Of a stretch of DNA of 64,000 nt, positions 1 to 7,786 are shown in pieces. Under the pieces are notes generated by a model. That model was given only the letters and a program-made list of their open reading frames with translations. It was not told where the DNA came from and ran no database searches. A program made the position numbers and the translations under genes. Location of the stretch: assembly GCA_963725085.1 (NCBI GenBank), contig CAVRXM010000001.1:868001-932000 (forward strand). Reading direction: 5' to 3'. The DNA comes from VRUE01 sp963725085. GTDB lineage: Bacteria; Actinomycetota; Thermoleophilia; Solirubrobacterales; 70-9. Each line of letters starts with the position of its first letter. Within the stretch, counting starts at the first letter, position 1.

Positions 1-17
1 TCTGACCCGGTTGGGAC

Positions 18-509
18 TCAGGAATCGGGCGGAAACAGCCGCGCCATGACGAGCGCCGAGCGCAGGGAACCGTCCTCGCGACGGTAGTGGTCGCGCCTCG
101 TCCCCTCCTCCTCGAAGCCGAGCGAGCGGTAGAGGGCGATCGCCGGCTCGTTGTCGGTGAAGACCTCGAGCTCGATCTTGTGGACGTCGGCGGGGCGGGC
201 GGCGATCGCCGCCTCGGCGAGCATTCGCCCGCCGCCGCGCCCGCGCCGCTCCGGCAGGATCCACATCCCGAGCGCGAGGACGCCGGGTGCGTTGGTGGGG
301 TTGAGGCCGAGCGCGCCGATAAGTTCGCCGTCGTCGGTCAGGACGAACGGGTGGTGCTCGTGGGATTCGACCGCGAACCGGAAGCGCTGCTCGAGGTCGT
401 TCTCTCCGACCGAGGGCTCGGTGGCGAGCCAGCGGCCTTCGTCGACGACGACCTTCATCCCGCGGGCGATCGCCGCGCAGTCATCGAGCGTCGCCGGTCG
501 CACTTCCAT
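18..509 (-). CDS. GNAT family N-acetyltransferase
   Basis: Predicted acetyl-CoA-dependent N-acetyltransferase of 163 residues; substrate unknown. The protein begins MEVRPATLDDCAAIARGM and shows the GNAT order: N-terminal strand and helix, a central LALGMWILPERRGRGGGRML stretch that matches motif A (the R-x-x-G-x-G/A acetyl-CoA pyrophosphate loop), then EVFTDNEPAIALYRSLGF, the usual motif B with N, A and Y. The start at 509 was preferred to a longer in-frame start at 737, because the upstream 76 residues are Arg/Pro-rich and overlap the next gene out of frame. Same strand as the glycosidase at 521, 11 bp away, so the two may be co-transcribed. Family call is secure; substrate is not inferable. 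Confidence 0.85.
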   Translation of the reverse strand: MEVRPATLDDCAAIARGMKVVVDEGRWLATEPSVGENDLEQRFRFAVESHEHHPFVLTDDGELIGALGLNPTNAPGVLALGMWILPERRGRGGGRMLAEAAIAARPADVHKIELEVFTDNEPAIALYRSLGFEEEGTRRDHYRREDGSLRSALVMARLFPPDS

Positions 510-520
510 CGCGGACGAGG

Positions 521-1855
521 TTATGGCCAGAGCTGGCGGAGGGCGAGGATCGCGAAGGCATGCGACCAGGCGAGCGGCGTCGTCGACCGCGGGATGCCGG
601 TGCGAGCATCGACGCGCTCCGGCAGGAGGCCCAGGGGCGTCGCGGCCCGCCGTAGCTCCCCGACCAGCCGCAGGGCGGCCCGGCGCTCGCCGAGGGCGGC
701 AAGGCTCCAGGCGGACCAGGCGGTCGGCGCCGTCCACGGGTCCGCGTCCGGCCAGTCCCCCGAGGGCGCGATGCCGAACCGCCCGCTGCCGGCGGCGAGG
801 CCCAGCAGGGTCCGCCGAGCGCCCGCAAAGAGGCCCGGATGTGGGAACGGCCGAACCGCCCAGGCCGCAGCCGAGTCGAGGTCGGAGCCAGAGCCCACCT
901 CCCGCGTCAGCCCCTGTGGGCCCTCGAATCTGGACAGCGCCGTGGCCGGAGCGCCGGCGGCGAGTGCATTCCCGAGGTAGTCGCCGGGAGCTTTCTCCTG
1001 ATAGTCGGCGGTTCCGCCCCAGGAGGTCGCCGCGGCCGTGGGGGCAGCCGCGCCGATGGCGCGGGCGGCGGCTGCGACCCAGCCTTCGGCGTCGCCCTCC
1101 CCGGCGCGCCCGTCGACCGGGGCGCCGGCGACGTCGAACCGCGCGGCGGCGCCGAGGTCGAGCCGCTCGAGGAAGGCGACGACCCGCCGTGCCTCGGCCC
1201 TGTGGCCACCGGCGGCGAGGGCGATCGCGACCGCGGATGCGTCGCGCGGCCAGACGTAGGCCCAGCCGTCGCGTGCCCCGGCGATCGCGGCGCCGGTGCG
1301 TTTGTCGGTGAGGGCCCGCAGCACCAGCAGCGAGCGGCGGTACAACCGCCGCGCCCAGCGGGGCGCGCCCGGGCCGAGCGGCCGCGACGCGGCGAGCCAG
1401 CGACGGTCCGCTCGCGCCGCCTCCGCCCCTCCGATCCGCCGCACGACGCTCACAGAGTGGCTGCCGAAACGAGCACTAGTCCGCAGCACGTTGGTGCCCG
1501 GCAGGTAGCTCTGGTGGATCGAGTCGGCGCGCCAGAACGGCACCGTCTCTCGGCCGACGGTGGCCCTGGCGGGGATTCCGGAGTCCGACGGCACGGTACC
1601 GGCGTTCTGAAGCCCCGCCGGGATCTCGATCGCAAGCCGGCCGGGCGGCCCGAGCTGGCGGAGGTCGACGACGTCGCCGTAGGAGTCGACGGCCCCGACC
1701 CTCGCTCCGTTCCCGACCAGCGCGGTCCCGAGGAACGGCGCCGCCATCCCCTGGATCGCTGGGGGAGTTCGCGGGTCGGCCCGCGACCCGCCGGAGACGG
1801 CGACCGCCGCGACGAGGCCTACGCAGGCGACCGCTGCGGCGCGAATGCTGCGCAT
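521..1855 (-). CDS. Secreted GH15-like (glucoamylase-type) glycosidase
   Basis: About 444 residues with an N-terminal signal peptide (MRSIRAAAVACVGLVAAVAV, then a small-residue cleavage region). The segment WAYVWPRDASAVAIAL matches the conserved W-P-R-D region of glucoamylase/GH15-like six-hairpin enzymes. Later W-G-G and D-W-P segments and the SHAFAILALRQL ending fit an alpha/alpha toroid. Probably hydrolyses an alpha-glucan or glycoside outside the cell. In-frame ATGs lie at 1867 and 1855; the second gives the cleaner signal peptide, and neither has a strong ribosome site. It is divergent from tRNA-Phe. Family assignment is from motif memory, and exact substrate is unknown. Confidence 0.7.
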   Translation of the reverse strand: MRSIRAAAVACVGLVAAVAVSGGSRADPRTPPAIQGMAAPFLGTALVGNGARVGAVDSYGDVVDLRQLGPPGRLAIEIPAGLQNAGTVPSDSGIPARATVGRETVPFWRADSIHQSYLPGTNVLRTSARFGSHSVSVVRRIGGAEAARADRRWLAASRPLGPGAPRWARRLYRRSLLVLRALTDKRTGAAIAGARDGWAYVWPRDASAVAIALAAGGHRAEARRVVAFLERLDLGAAARFDVAGAPVDGRAGEGDAEGWVAAAARAIGAAAPTAAATSWGGTADYQEKAPGDYLGNALAAGAPATALSRFEGPQGLTREVGSGSDLDSAAAWAVRPFPHPGLFAGARRTLLGLAAGSGRFGIAPSGDWPDADPWTAPTAWSAWSLAALGERRAALRLVGELRRAATPLGLLPERVDARTGIPRSTTPLAWSHAFAILALRQLWP

Positions 1856-1910
1856 CCCCCCATGCAATCAGCCGCTCGGCCCGCCGGTCGCTAGCCTTCG
1901 CGTCTGCCCA

Positions 1911-1983
1911 GGCGAGGTAGCTCAGTTGGTAGAGCACACGACTGAAAATCGTGGTGTCGCCGGTTCGATTCCGGCCCTCGCCA
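1911..1983 (+). tRNA. tRNA-Phe (GAA)
   Basis: Complete cloverleaf: acceptor GGCGAGG pairs with CCTCGCC and is followed by A; D-arm CTCAGTTGGTAGAG; anticodon stem CACGA/TCGTG enclosing CTGAAAA, so the anticodon is GAA; T-arm GCCGG-TTCGATT-CCGGC. CCA is not encoded. Its 3' half is repeated perfectly at 26931-26977, marking it as an integration target. A hairpin terminator follows at 2003. Confidence 0.96.
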
Positions 1984-1985
1984 TC
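1939..1985 (+). repeat. Left attachment-site-like direct repeat in tRNA-Phe
   Basis: Forty-seven bases, from the 5' anticodon stem of tRNA-Phe to two bases past its 3' end, are repeated without mismatch at 26931-26977 in the same orientation. The match starts at CGACTGAAAATCG and ends at CCATC, and flanks differ on both sides. This is the expected attL core of an element that enters a tRNA gene and restores its 3' end. Confidence 0.9.
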
Positions 1986-2002
1986 GCATAGGCAAGCGGA
2001 AC

Positions 2003-2027
2003 GCGGCTCCCTCTCGGGGGCCGCTGT
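2003..2027 (+). terminator. Hairpin terminator after tRNA-Phe
   Basis: GCGGC and CCC (2003-2011) pair with GGG and GCCGC (2016-2024) around a TCTC loop, followed by TGTT. It lies 20 bp past the tRNA, so within the island side of the repeat. Confidence 0.55.
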
Positions 2028-2034
2028 TGGTAGG

Positions 2035-2054
2035 TGGGCAACGGATTGGGCAAC
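2035..2054 (+). other. Paired TGGGCAAC octamers, left end of the island
   Basis: TGGGCAAC occurs at 2035-2042 and again at 2047-2054, 12 bp start to start, 50 bp inside the left 47-bp repeat. The same pair, 11 bp apart and in the same orientation, occurs at 26808-26826 near the right repeat. Paired same-orientation octamers about one helical turn apart at both ends look like integrase arm-type sites. That role is inference. Confidence 0.6.
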
Positions 2055-2190
2055 ACGAGCGGCTTCCCGAACCCGACTGAGTCACGCGGCCTCGGGGAGG
2101 ATGATCCGTCGCCCAGGGCTCAAAAGCGCGAATGCACGGCGGTCGCACCCCTTCGAGGAGGAGGAGGTGCCGCCCAGTGGTCGGGATGCA

Positions 2191-2238
2191 CTCGGCTGGG
2201 GGCCGAGCGGTCGCCGGTTCAAATCCGGCCTCCCCGAT
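2191..2238 (+). repeat. tRNA-Pro(GGG) 3' half, copy 1
   Basis: CTCGG-CTGGGGG-CCGAG forms an intact anticodon arm with anticodon GGG, followed by T-arm GCCGG-TTCAAAT-CCGGC and acceptor strand CTCCCCG with A. This is the only copy with a complete anticodon stem and a faint D-arm-like stretch upstream (about 2170-2190). The 5' acceptor strand expected (CGGGGAG) is absent, so I do not call it a functional tRNA. A terminator-like hairpin (CCGCTT/AAGTGG then TTTT) follows at about 2250-2268. Confidence 0.75.
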
Positions 2239-2310
2239 CACCGGAAGCCCGCTTGGGAAGTGGTTTTCGCTCGTGGGGATGGGCGGGCGGTTTGGCGCGA
2301 AAGCTTCTCG

Positions 2311-2330
2311 TGGTACCGCGTTTGGTACCG
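2311..2330 (+). other. Paired TGGTACCG octamers
   Basis: TGGTACCG at 2311-2318 and 2323-2330, 12 bp start to start, 73 bp downstream of tRNA-Pro copy 1. Near-identical 19-bp versions occur at 7677-7695 and 18232-18250. Confidence 0.6.
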
Positions 2331-2545
2331 CTGCACGACAAGGCGGGCTCCTCTTGGATGGCTTTAGAGTGTCGCTGGAATGTCTCAGTAAGTGGCCTCA
2401 ACGCGGCTCGGCGCCCGCAATTCAGGGACGACCTTTCGGCACCTGGAGCAGCGCCGAAGCAGGGGTAGATCCGGTCGAGCGAGGTACTGCCTGGTAGCTT
2501 CTGCTCGTCTGACTAGGGGGAGCCGCCATGGGGGCATTGCAGGCG

Positions 2546-2597
2546 GGAAGCGCTCCCGTGGCCTCGGAGAGGTATCCGTGAGGCGGGGGTATCGGGG
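2546..2597. repeat. Shared hairpin repeat, copy 1
   Basis: About 50 bp (AGCGCTCCCG, then GCCTCGGAGAGG, then ATCCGTGAGGCGGGG) that recurs at 20311-20361 with about 85% identity. In both places it lies 3' of a minus-strand gene and downstream of a tRNA-Pro half. The inverted repeat is imperfect here and perfect in the second copy. Confidence 0.6.
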
Positions 2598-2630
2598 GTC
2601 GGATGGTGACAGCGGTCGGCGCCAGTTCCC

Positions 2631-4094
2631 TTAACGCCTTCGCACCTGTCGAATCAGCCAGTCAATCTCGGCCTGCAGGTGGTGGTTCTGTGTTTGCTGG
2701 TGGCTGAGCTGCTGCTGCTGACTACGGTTCTGTGCCCTCAGGGCGTTGTTCTGCCGCTGTTGTTTCTGGACCTGCGCCAATAGCAGCGCGGGCAACTCCT
2801 GGTAGGCGACCGCGCTGGGCCTGCCGTCACGCCCGTGGATCACGAGATTGGGATAGACCTTTTCGACCTGCTCGGCGATCAATCCGAATTGCAGCGGATT
2901 CGGGCCCTGCGCGACGGAATCTCGATAGCGGAACGAGACCGGCCGCAGCTCCATCAGACCCTTGACCTGAGCTCCCACCGGGCGGATGTCCTTCTTGAAG
3001 CGCCGCGATGATGGCGTGGTGCCCAGTTGCCCTTCGCCGTTGACCACGACGGTGCTGCCCGTGACCGCCGACGTGGCGACGCCCGCCAGGAAGGCTTTCG
3101 TTTGGCTGCCGCCGATGCGGATCGTGTTTGATTCTTCGCTGGCCTGACCGCCGCTGCCGAGGTAGATGTTGTTGTTGCCGGTGGTCAGCACTCCCCCGGC
3201 GTTCCAGCCAATCGCGATGTTGTTGGAGCCGGTGCTTTCGAAAAGCGCTTTCATGCCCAGCGCGGTGTTTTTTTCGCCGCCGCTGTTCTGTTCCAGCGCA
3301 GCGCCTCCGAACGCCGAGTTGAGTTTGCCCCCAGCGTTTTCGCGCAGCGCGCCTCCGCCGACCGCCGTGTTTGCATTGCCGCTCGTGTTGGAGAGAAGGG
3401 CACCGTTGCCGAACGCGGAGTTGCCGCCGCCGGCACCGTTATCGGTCAGCGCTTCATGACCCATCGCCGTGTTGCCTGAGCTCGTCGTGTTGTCCTGGAG
3501 CGCGTAGGCGCCGACGGCGGTATTGAAGGATCCTTCGGTGTTGAACTCCAGGGCGTTATGGCCGAAGGCCGAGTTGTCTTGTCCTTCGATGTCGCTCGTG
3601 AGCGCAGTGTCCCCCGGGACCGCCGTCGACGCGCCCGCCGCGTAGACCCCCGGGCCGCAGGTCATTGCTGCCTGGCTCGAGATATCCCTGAGCGCCTGCC
3701 TGTCGCTGCAGGGCCCTCCGCTCACGTTCAGGCTCGGGTTGGGGTAGCTGCCCGCGAGGGCACCCCCGGCAGGGCCGGATGGAGCGGCGCTGGATCCGGC
3801 GAGGGCGAAGGCGCTCGCATGGAGGCCTTCCAGCTTGTCGGCGTTGACGGCACTCGGCACGGTGCCAAGGGTCGACTCGTTGATCTGGTTCCCGGTGAGG
3901 CTGTTCTTCTTCACCTTCTTCGCGGTCACCGCCCCCTTCTTCAGCTGCTTGGTGCCGACCGAGTTCTTGGGTAAGGCGGCAGCGGCGTAGGTGGTGGTGC
4001 CAAGCAATAGGAGGGCGACGAGCAGGAAGATGCCCTTTCCGCGAATCCACCCGGTAATCGATTCTCTTTGCGGCTTGGCCGGTCCGTTGTTCAT
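2631..4094 (-). CDS. Secreted head-repeat protein with C-terminal S74 chaperone domain
   Basis: 487 residues. Start at 4094 is set by AGGAGG seven bases upstream. Order: signal anchor GIFLLVALLLLGTTTYAAAA (about 19-38); lineage-type repeats KNSVGTKQLKKGAVTAKKVK; a GGALAGSYPNPSL linker; about 140 residues of trimeric-adhesin-like head repeats (NTAVGAYAL, NTAMGHEAL, NSAFGNGAL, NTALGMKAL); from about residue 362 a peptidase S74/endosialidase chaperone domain (SSRRFKKDIRPV ... LRPVSFRYRD ... FGLIAEQVEKVYPNLV); then a Gln-rich coiled coil to the end. S74 domains trimerise and self-cleave with a Ser-Lys pair; the Ser-Ser and Lys-Lys of SSRRFKK are candidates. Probably a trimeric surface fibre. First gene inside the tRNA-Pro cassette 1-2. 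Confidence 0.8.
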   Translation of the reverse strand: MNNGPAKPQRESITGWIRGKGIFLLVALLLLGTTTYAAAALPKNSVGTKQLKKGAVTAKKVKKNSLTGNQINESTLGTVPSAVNADKLEGLHASAFALAGSSAAPSGPAGGALAGSYPNPSLNVSGGPCSDRQALRDISSQAAMTCGPGVYAAGASTAVPGDTALTSDIEGQDNSAFGHNALEFNTEGSFNTAVGAYALQDNTTSSGNTAMGHEALTDNGAGGGNSAFGNGALLSNTSGNANTAVGGGALRENAGGKLNSAFGGAALEQNSGGEKNTALGMKALFESTGSNNIAIGWNAGGVLTTGNNNIYLGSGGQASEESNTIRIGGSQTKAFLAGVATSAVTGSTVVVNGEGQLGTTPSSRRFKKDIRPVGAQVKGLMELRPVSFRYRDSVAQGPNPLQFGLIAEQVEKVYPNLVIHGRDGRPSAVAYQELPALLLAQVQKQQRQNNALRAQNRSQQQQLSHQQTQNHHLQAEIDWLIRQVRRR

Positions 4095-4231
4095 CCTGCC
4101 TCCTAGCGTGGATCCGGCCGCCGGCGGAACGAGACGGTCGGTCGCTGATTCGATTTCAATCCACGTTAGGCAGCCTCGGGCGAGCGGCCATCGGTGACAG
4201 ACCACAAGATCGCCTGCGGGAAATCCATGAC

Positions 4232-4240
4232 TTGGTACCG
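4232..4240 (+). other. Single TTGGTACCG motif
   Basis: One octamer-type motif about 100 bp upstream of tRNA-Pro copy 2, matching the spacing seen for copies 5 and 6. The partner octamer is not recognisable. Confidence 0.35.
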
Positions 4241-4335
4241 GCTGCTACGTCCAATGCGTTCAGACTGTTCACGGCCCATGAGAGGGAGGGACGCCACGGA
4301 CCGCCCCCCAAATGAATGGACGCAAGTGTCCACCA

Positions 4336-4379
4336 GCTGGGGGCCGAGCGGTCGCCGGTTCAAATCCGGCCTCCCCGAT
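4336..4379 (+). repeat. tRNA-Pro(GGG) 3' half, copy 2
   Basis: Identity with copy 1 begins at GCTGGGGG in the anticodon loop and runs through T-arm GCCGG-TTCAAAT-CCGGC and CTCCCCGAT. The 5' anticodon stem is replaced by unrelated sequence (CACCAG). It is followed by ACCGCAAGCCCGC, like other copies. Confidence 0.8.
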
Positions 4380-4416
4380 AACCGCAAGCCCGCATCGGCG
4401 CTATGAATCGCCCCCA

Positions 4417-4704
4417 ATGGTGTTCGGACCCAACGGATGGGGCGGCTGGTCCTGCCCGAGCGGCACGATTCTGATCGGCGGGAGATACGAACCGAGCACG
4501 GCCACCGTCGCGTTTTCGGGCGCGGCCAAGCCCGGCGAACCGATGTACCCGGTGTATCCGCACCACACCTTCGCCGAAGGCGAGACCGGCTGGGTCGTGC
4601 AGAACGACAACGACCAGGAGACGATCACCGTCTTCGTGATCTGTAGGCCATCACCGTCACCTGCAGGTAAGCAGGGTTCGGTCGGCCGGCGATTCGCGGT
4701 TTGA
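4417..4704 (+). pseudogene. Orphan C-terminal domain of a lineage-specific secreted protein
   Basis: An open frame of 95 residues beginning MVFGPNGWGGWSCPSG and ending after TVFVICRPSPSPAG. The pattern C-P-x-G, G-G-x-Y, G-W-x-V-x-N and T-V-x-V-I-C matches the C-terminal domain of the secreted proteins at 13564 and 26978, which carry a signal anchor that is missing here. Open frame begins 38 bp after tRNA-Pro copy 2, so the N-terminal part was probably lost at this junction. No clear ribosome site. It could be expressed as a small cytosolic protein, but a truncated remnant is more likely. Confidence 0.5.
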
Positions 4705-4792
4705 GCGCCGGTCGACCGCTCCGGTCCTGCCCCGGGTCGGCCCAAGTCACCGAGTCGAGCCCTCAGCCTGGAAGCGACCGGCCGCGTCTTCC

Positions 4793-4836
4793 GCTGGGGG
4801 GCCGAGCGGTCGCCCGGTCAAATCCGGCCTTCCCGA
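4793..4836 (+). repeat. tRNA-Pro 3' half, copy 3 (degenerate)
   Basis: Matches the other copies but has an extra G in the anticodon loop region, GCCCGGTC instead of GCCGGTTC in the T-arm, and CTTCCCG in the acceptor strand. It is the most decayed copy, and the 230 bp after it up to the next gene hold nothing else I recognise. Confidence 0.6.
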
Positions 4837-5067
4837 TAAGACCGGAGGCCCGCGCCCAGAGTGGGTGGGCTGCCTGGGCCGCTGGTCAGCTGGCGCCGCG
4901 GGGCCAGAGCCGGCGCGGCGGACCACGCCGCCCCACCACCTGCAGGGTCGGCACCAAGGGATACAGCCGGCCCGGCACAGCGTCTACGTATGCCAGCACT
5001 ACAGCCAATACTAGGCGAGACTACGCCGTGGGAAGCCGTTTCCGAAGGATTCTCCGGAGGTGATCCG

Positions 5068-5805
5068 ATGAAGGTGCTGGTCGTCTATGCGCATCACAAC
5101 CCCGCTTCCTTCACTCACGCCATTCTCGAGCAGGTCACCAGAGGACTCGCGGACGGCGGGCACGACTACAAGGTGAACGACCTCAATGCGATCGATTTCG
5201 ATCCAGTCTTTCGGCCTGAGGACGGCGTCCAGTTCGCCCATGAGTCCGTCCCAAGGGAGCTCCTGGAAGAAATGAATCCCGGCGAAGCGGTCGTCGAAAT
5301 GGCCGGGGGGCCGATCCGCCGCTGGCTAGCTAGGCGCTGGTTGCGCGATAAGAGTCTCAGTGAGGTCGTCCAGGCGATCGGAGAACACAAGCCCAAGGAC
5401 GTCGTGGAACAGCAGGTACTGGTCGCTGAGGCCGAGGGGCTGATCTTCGTCGCCCCGGTGTTCTGGATGGGCTTCCCGGCTCGGCTCAAAGGCTGGTTCG
5501 AGCGTGTCTTCGCATACGGGTTCGCCTACACCCTGGAACCAGAGGGCTGGAAAGGCAACTTGGACGGACGGGTGCCGCTCTTGACTCAGGAGAAGGGCCT
5601 CATCATTACGCCGACCTTCTTCACCAGGGAGGAGTACGACGGAGGCTGGCGCCAGGCCATGGACACGGTCCTCTGCGATTGGGGCCTCGAGATGGCCGGG
5701 GTCAAGCGCGCTGAGCACGTCTACTTCTATGCGGTGCTGGCAGCCGGCGTAGACGGTCGGCGAGCCTACTTGGAGGAGGCATACCGGCTCGGCAGAGACT
5801 TCTAG
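5068..5805 (+). CDS. Flavodoxin-fold NAD(P)H dehydrogenase (quinone) family protein
   Basis: 245 residues. Start at 5068 is preceded by CCGGAGGTGATCCG. N-terminal KVLVVYAHHNPASFTHAILE is the FMN phosphate loop of the flavodoxin_2/NQO family; FVAPVFWMGFPARLKGWFERVF is the family's conserved flavin-binding segment (normally P-x-x-W-x-x-P-A-x-L-K-x-W-x-D-R-V). Expected to be a cytosolic two-electron reductase of quinones or similar acceptors using FAD/FMN. Sole gene between tRNA-Pro copies 3 and 4, which fits a one-gene cassette. A longer frame upstream to 4861 has no support. Confidence 0.85.
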   Translation: MKVLVVYAHHNPASFTHAILEQVTRGLADGGHDYKVNDLNAIDFDPVFRPEDGVQFAHESVPRELLEEMNPGEAVVEMAGGPIRRWLARRWLRDKSLSEVVQAIGEHKPKDVVEQQVLVAEAEGLIFVAPVFWMGFPARLKGWFERVFAYGFAYTLEPEGWKGNLDGRVPLLTQEKGLIITPTFFTREEYDGGWRQAMDTVLCDWGLEMAGVKRAEHVYFYAVLAAGVDGRRAYLEEAYRLGRDF

Positions 5806-5879
5806 GGCCTCATCTCGCTTCAGGGCAGCGCTGAAGCGCCTATCGCGACTCCAAGGGACGCTGATCAGCTTGAGCCGAC

Positions 5880-5923
5880 GGCTGAGGGTCGAGCGGTTGC
5901 CGGTTCAAATCCGGCCTCCCCGA
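5880..5923 (+). repeat. tRNA-Pro 3' half, copy 4
   Basis: GGCTGAGGGTCGAGCGGTT, then an intact T-arm GCCGG-TTCAAAT-CCGGC and CTCCCCGA. Base changes in the anticodon region (GTCGAG for GCCGAG, GTT for GTC). It is followed by CAGGTCGGGG rather than the usual ACCGGAAGCCCGC. Confidence 0.7.
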
Positions 5924-6049
5924 CAGGTCGGGGCAAGGTTGAAGCGGGTGGCAAAGCCTCCCAGCGTTCCCTGATGCCTCCAGCCGCGTCGACTTACGGG
6001 GCGTCAACTTCCAGGCATGGGCGCTTCCAAGCCTGCCTAGCATTGACCC

Positions 6050-6742
6050 ATGCCTTCATCTTTGGTCGTGGGACGCATTGTTCGTGCGACCACCGGGCTG
6101 CTTGGCGCCCTGGCCGCCTATCACCTCGGTGTTCGGCCACGCCTTCTTCGTTGGGGCGCCGACGACAGAGAGGTCGCGCAGGCGCTTCCAGGCGATGGTC
6201 GCATTAGCGATCCCTACATTTTCTCGACGCGCGCGATCTCGGTTGCGGCCAAGCCGAGCGACGTCTGGCCATGGCTCGCGCAAATGGGCGATGGACGTGG
6301 GGGCCTATATAGCTACGACCGTCTGGACAAATTCTTCGGCTACCTCCACGCTTCGAGCGCGGACAACGTACTGCCGGAGTACCAGGATCTCGCGGTTGGC
6401 GATGTCATTCCGCTGGGACGCGGTCCCGACTGGCCTGTGATAGTCGTCGAGCCTGAGCGCGCGCTCGTCGTCGAGCCGGCGACTGCAGAAGTCACATGGT
6501 GCTGGGCGATCATCTCAATTGATGACTCGACCACAAGGCTGCTCTCGCGCGTCCGGGTCCGTGTCGGCACTCGCTTGCTCCTGTGGATGCTCGCTCCGGT
6601 GATAGACCTGCCGTGGTTTCTGATGGAGCGTCGCATGCTTCACGGCATCGCCCGTCGCGCCGAGACGCTGGCGGGATCGCGCGGTGAGGACCGTGAGTCG
6701 CCCCCCGAAGCAGAAGCGTCGGGTACCGTCGGCTTCCGATGA
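6050..6742 (+). CDS. SRPBCC-like protein with N-terminal hydrophobic segment
   Basis: 230 residues. A short hydrophobic stretch near the start (VRATTGLLGALAAYHLGV) is followed by a START/SRPBCC-like body: TRAISVAAKPSDVWPWLAQMGDGRGG, then SYDRLDKFFGY, VGDVIPLGRG and a C-terminal long helix LLWMLAPVIDLPWFLMERRML. The phrase V-x-P-W-L-x-Q-x-G-x-x-R-G-G-x-Y-S-Y-D is typical of a group of uncharacterised SRPBCC proteins. Ligand unknown. Ends 18 bp before the methyltransferase, so the two are probably one operon and one cassette between tRNA-Pro copies 4 and 5. Confidence 0.7.
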   Translation: MPSSLVVGRIVRATTGLLGALAAYHLGVRPRLLRWGADDREVAQALPGDGRISDPYIFSTRAISVAAKPSDVWPWLAQMGDGRGGLYSYDRLDKFFGYLHASSADNVLPEYQDLAVGDVIPLGRGPDWPVIVVEPERALVVEPATAEVTWCWAIISIDDSTTRLLSRVRVRVGTRLLLWMLAPVIDLPWFLMERRMLHGIARRAETLAGSRGEDRESPPEAEASGTVGFR

Positions 6743-6760
6743 AGCGAGGATGGAGGTGGC

Positions 6761-7609
6761 ATGAGTTCTGACCCGGATACATACCGCGAGCGGAGCCTCG
6801 AGACCTGGGGGAAGATGGCCCCCGGCTGGGAGGACCGGAACGAGTGGATGATCGGCATGACCGCACCGGTCAGCGAGTGGATCGTGGAGCGGGCCGACCC
6901 GCAGCCCGGCAGCACCGTCCTCGAGATCGCCGCCGGGCCAGGCGACCTCGGCTTCCGGGTCGCAGAACGGATCGGCGACTCGGGCCGCCTGATCTCCACG
7001 GACTTCTCCCCCGAGATGGTCGACGTTGCCCGCCGCCTGGGTGAGGACCGCGGGCTCGGCAACGTCGAGCACAGGGTTCTAGACGCCGAGCGCATGGACC
7101 TCGAGGACGACAGCGTGGACGCCGTCGTCTGCCGCTGGGGCTACATGCTCATGGCCGACCCGGCGGCCGCTCTGAAGGAAACGAGGCGTGTTCTTCGCGA
7201 CGGGGGATCACTGGCATTCGCCGTCTGGGCGACGCCCGACCGCAACCCCTGGGCGGCCATTCCCGGGATGACCCTGGTCCAACGGGGCCACATGCCTCCT
7301 CCTGAGCCCGGAAGGCCTGGGATCTTCGCGTTGGGGGATCCCGACCGGATTCGCGAGCTCGTTTCAGGGGCCGGCTTCGATGAGCCCGAGGTCGACGAAA
7401 TCGCATTCGATTTCCGCTATGCGGATTTCGACGACGTCTGGGACACGATCATCCGCCTTGCCGGCCCGCTCGCGGAAGCGATCGAGGGACTCGCGGATGA
7501 CGAGCGCAACGCGACCCGGACGGCGATCATGGAGAACATGGCGTCTTACCGCAACGAGGACGGCTCATATACGGCCCCCGCCATGAGCTGGGGGGTGCTG
7601 GCAGGCTGA
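6761..7609 (+). CDS. Class I SAM-dependent methyltransferase
   Basis: 282 residues. Start preceded by GGATGGAGGTGGC. Motif I is VLEIAAGPGDLGFRVAERIG (about 46-65), motif II acidic strand end LISTDFSPEMV, motif III-like VLDAERMDLEDDSVDAVVCRWG and post-motif RVLRDGGSLAFAVWA. This is the UbiE/Methyltransf_11 layout; the SAM site is complete. Substrate cannot be read from sequence. Second gene of the two-gene cassette with the SRPBCC-like protein. Confidence 0.85.
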   Translation: MSSDPDTYRERSLETWGKMAPGWEDRNEWMIGMTAPVSEWIVERADPQPGSTVLEIAAGPGDLGFRVAERIGDSGRLISTDFSPEMVDVARRLGEDRGLGNVEHRVLDAERMDLEDDSVDAVVCRWGYMLMADPAAALKETRRVLRDGGSLAFAVWATPDRNPWAAIPGMTLVQRGHMPPPEPGRPGIFALGDPDRIRELVSGAGFDEPEVDEIAFDFRYADFDDVWDTIIRLAGPLAEAIEGLADDERNATRTAIMENMASYRNEDGSYTAPAMSWGVLAG

Positions 7610-7676
7610 TCGAACCCCTCAATGGACGCGACGATCGTGGACTGTGGGACGCGCGAGGGTTCCGTCGACCTCGCCG

Positions 7677-7695
7677 TGGTACCGCTTTGGTACCG
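7677..7695 (+). other. Paired TGGTACCG octamers
   Basis: TGGTACCGCTTTGGTACCG, two octamers 11 bp start to start, identical to the copy at 18232-18250. It sits 92 bp upstream of tRNA-Pro copy 5. The sequence ATATGTCCGAT follows after 13 bp in both places. Confidence 0.65.
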
Positions 7696-7713
7696 AACGC
7701 ATCGTCCGATATG

Positions 7714-7745
7714 TCCGATGCGTCCCGAGCTCGGGACGCATCGGA
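7714..7745. repeat. Perfect 32-bp palindrome
   Basis: TCCGATGCGTCCCGAG is followed immediately by its exact reverse complement CTCGGGACGCATCGGA. It lies between the octamer pair and tRNA-Pro copy 5. The matching place before copy 6 has a decayed version, TCCGATC-agtcca-GATCGGG. It could bind a dimeric protein or extrude as a cruciform. Confidence 0.8.
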
Positions 7746-7786
7746 CGCATGGACGCGCCGGGACGGATATGGCACTCGCGTCCGCC

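Larger units (their letters stand above)
2238..2630. other. Intergenic stretch with octamer pair and hairpin repeat
   Basis: No credible gene. It holds the terminator-like hairpin after the tRNA-Pro half, the TGGTACCG octamer pair at 2311-2330 and the shared hairpin repeat at 2546-2597. It reads as the left end of the first cassette. Confidence 0.5.

Noticed and set aside
87..1894. Long plus-strand frames over the acetyltransferase and glycosidase
   Set aside because: Arg/Ala/Gly-rich shadows of the minus-strand genes, typical of high-GC DNA.
2160..2238. Copy 1 as a complete functional tRNA-Pro
   Set aside because: Anticodon and T arms are good and there is a D-arm-like stretch, but the 5' strand GAGGAGG does not pair with CTCCCCG.
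1891..2241. Minus-strand frame of 116 residues beginning MIGEAGFEPATARPP, and similar frames at other tRNA-Pro copies
   Set aside because: These are antisense readings of the tRNA-Pro and tRNA-Phe sequences, a well-known annotation artefact.
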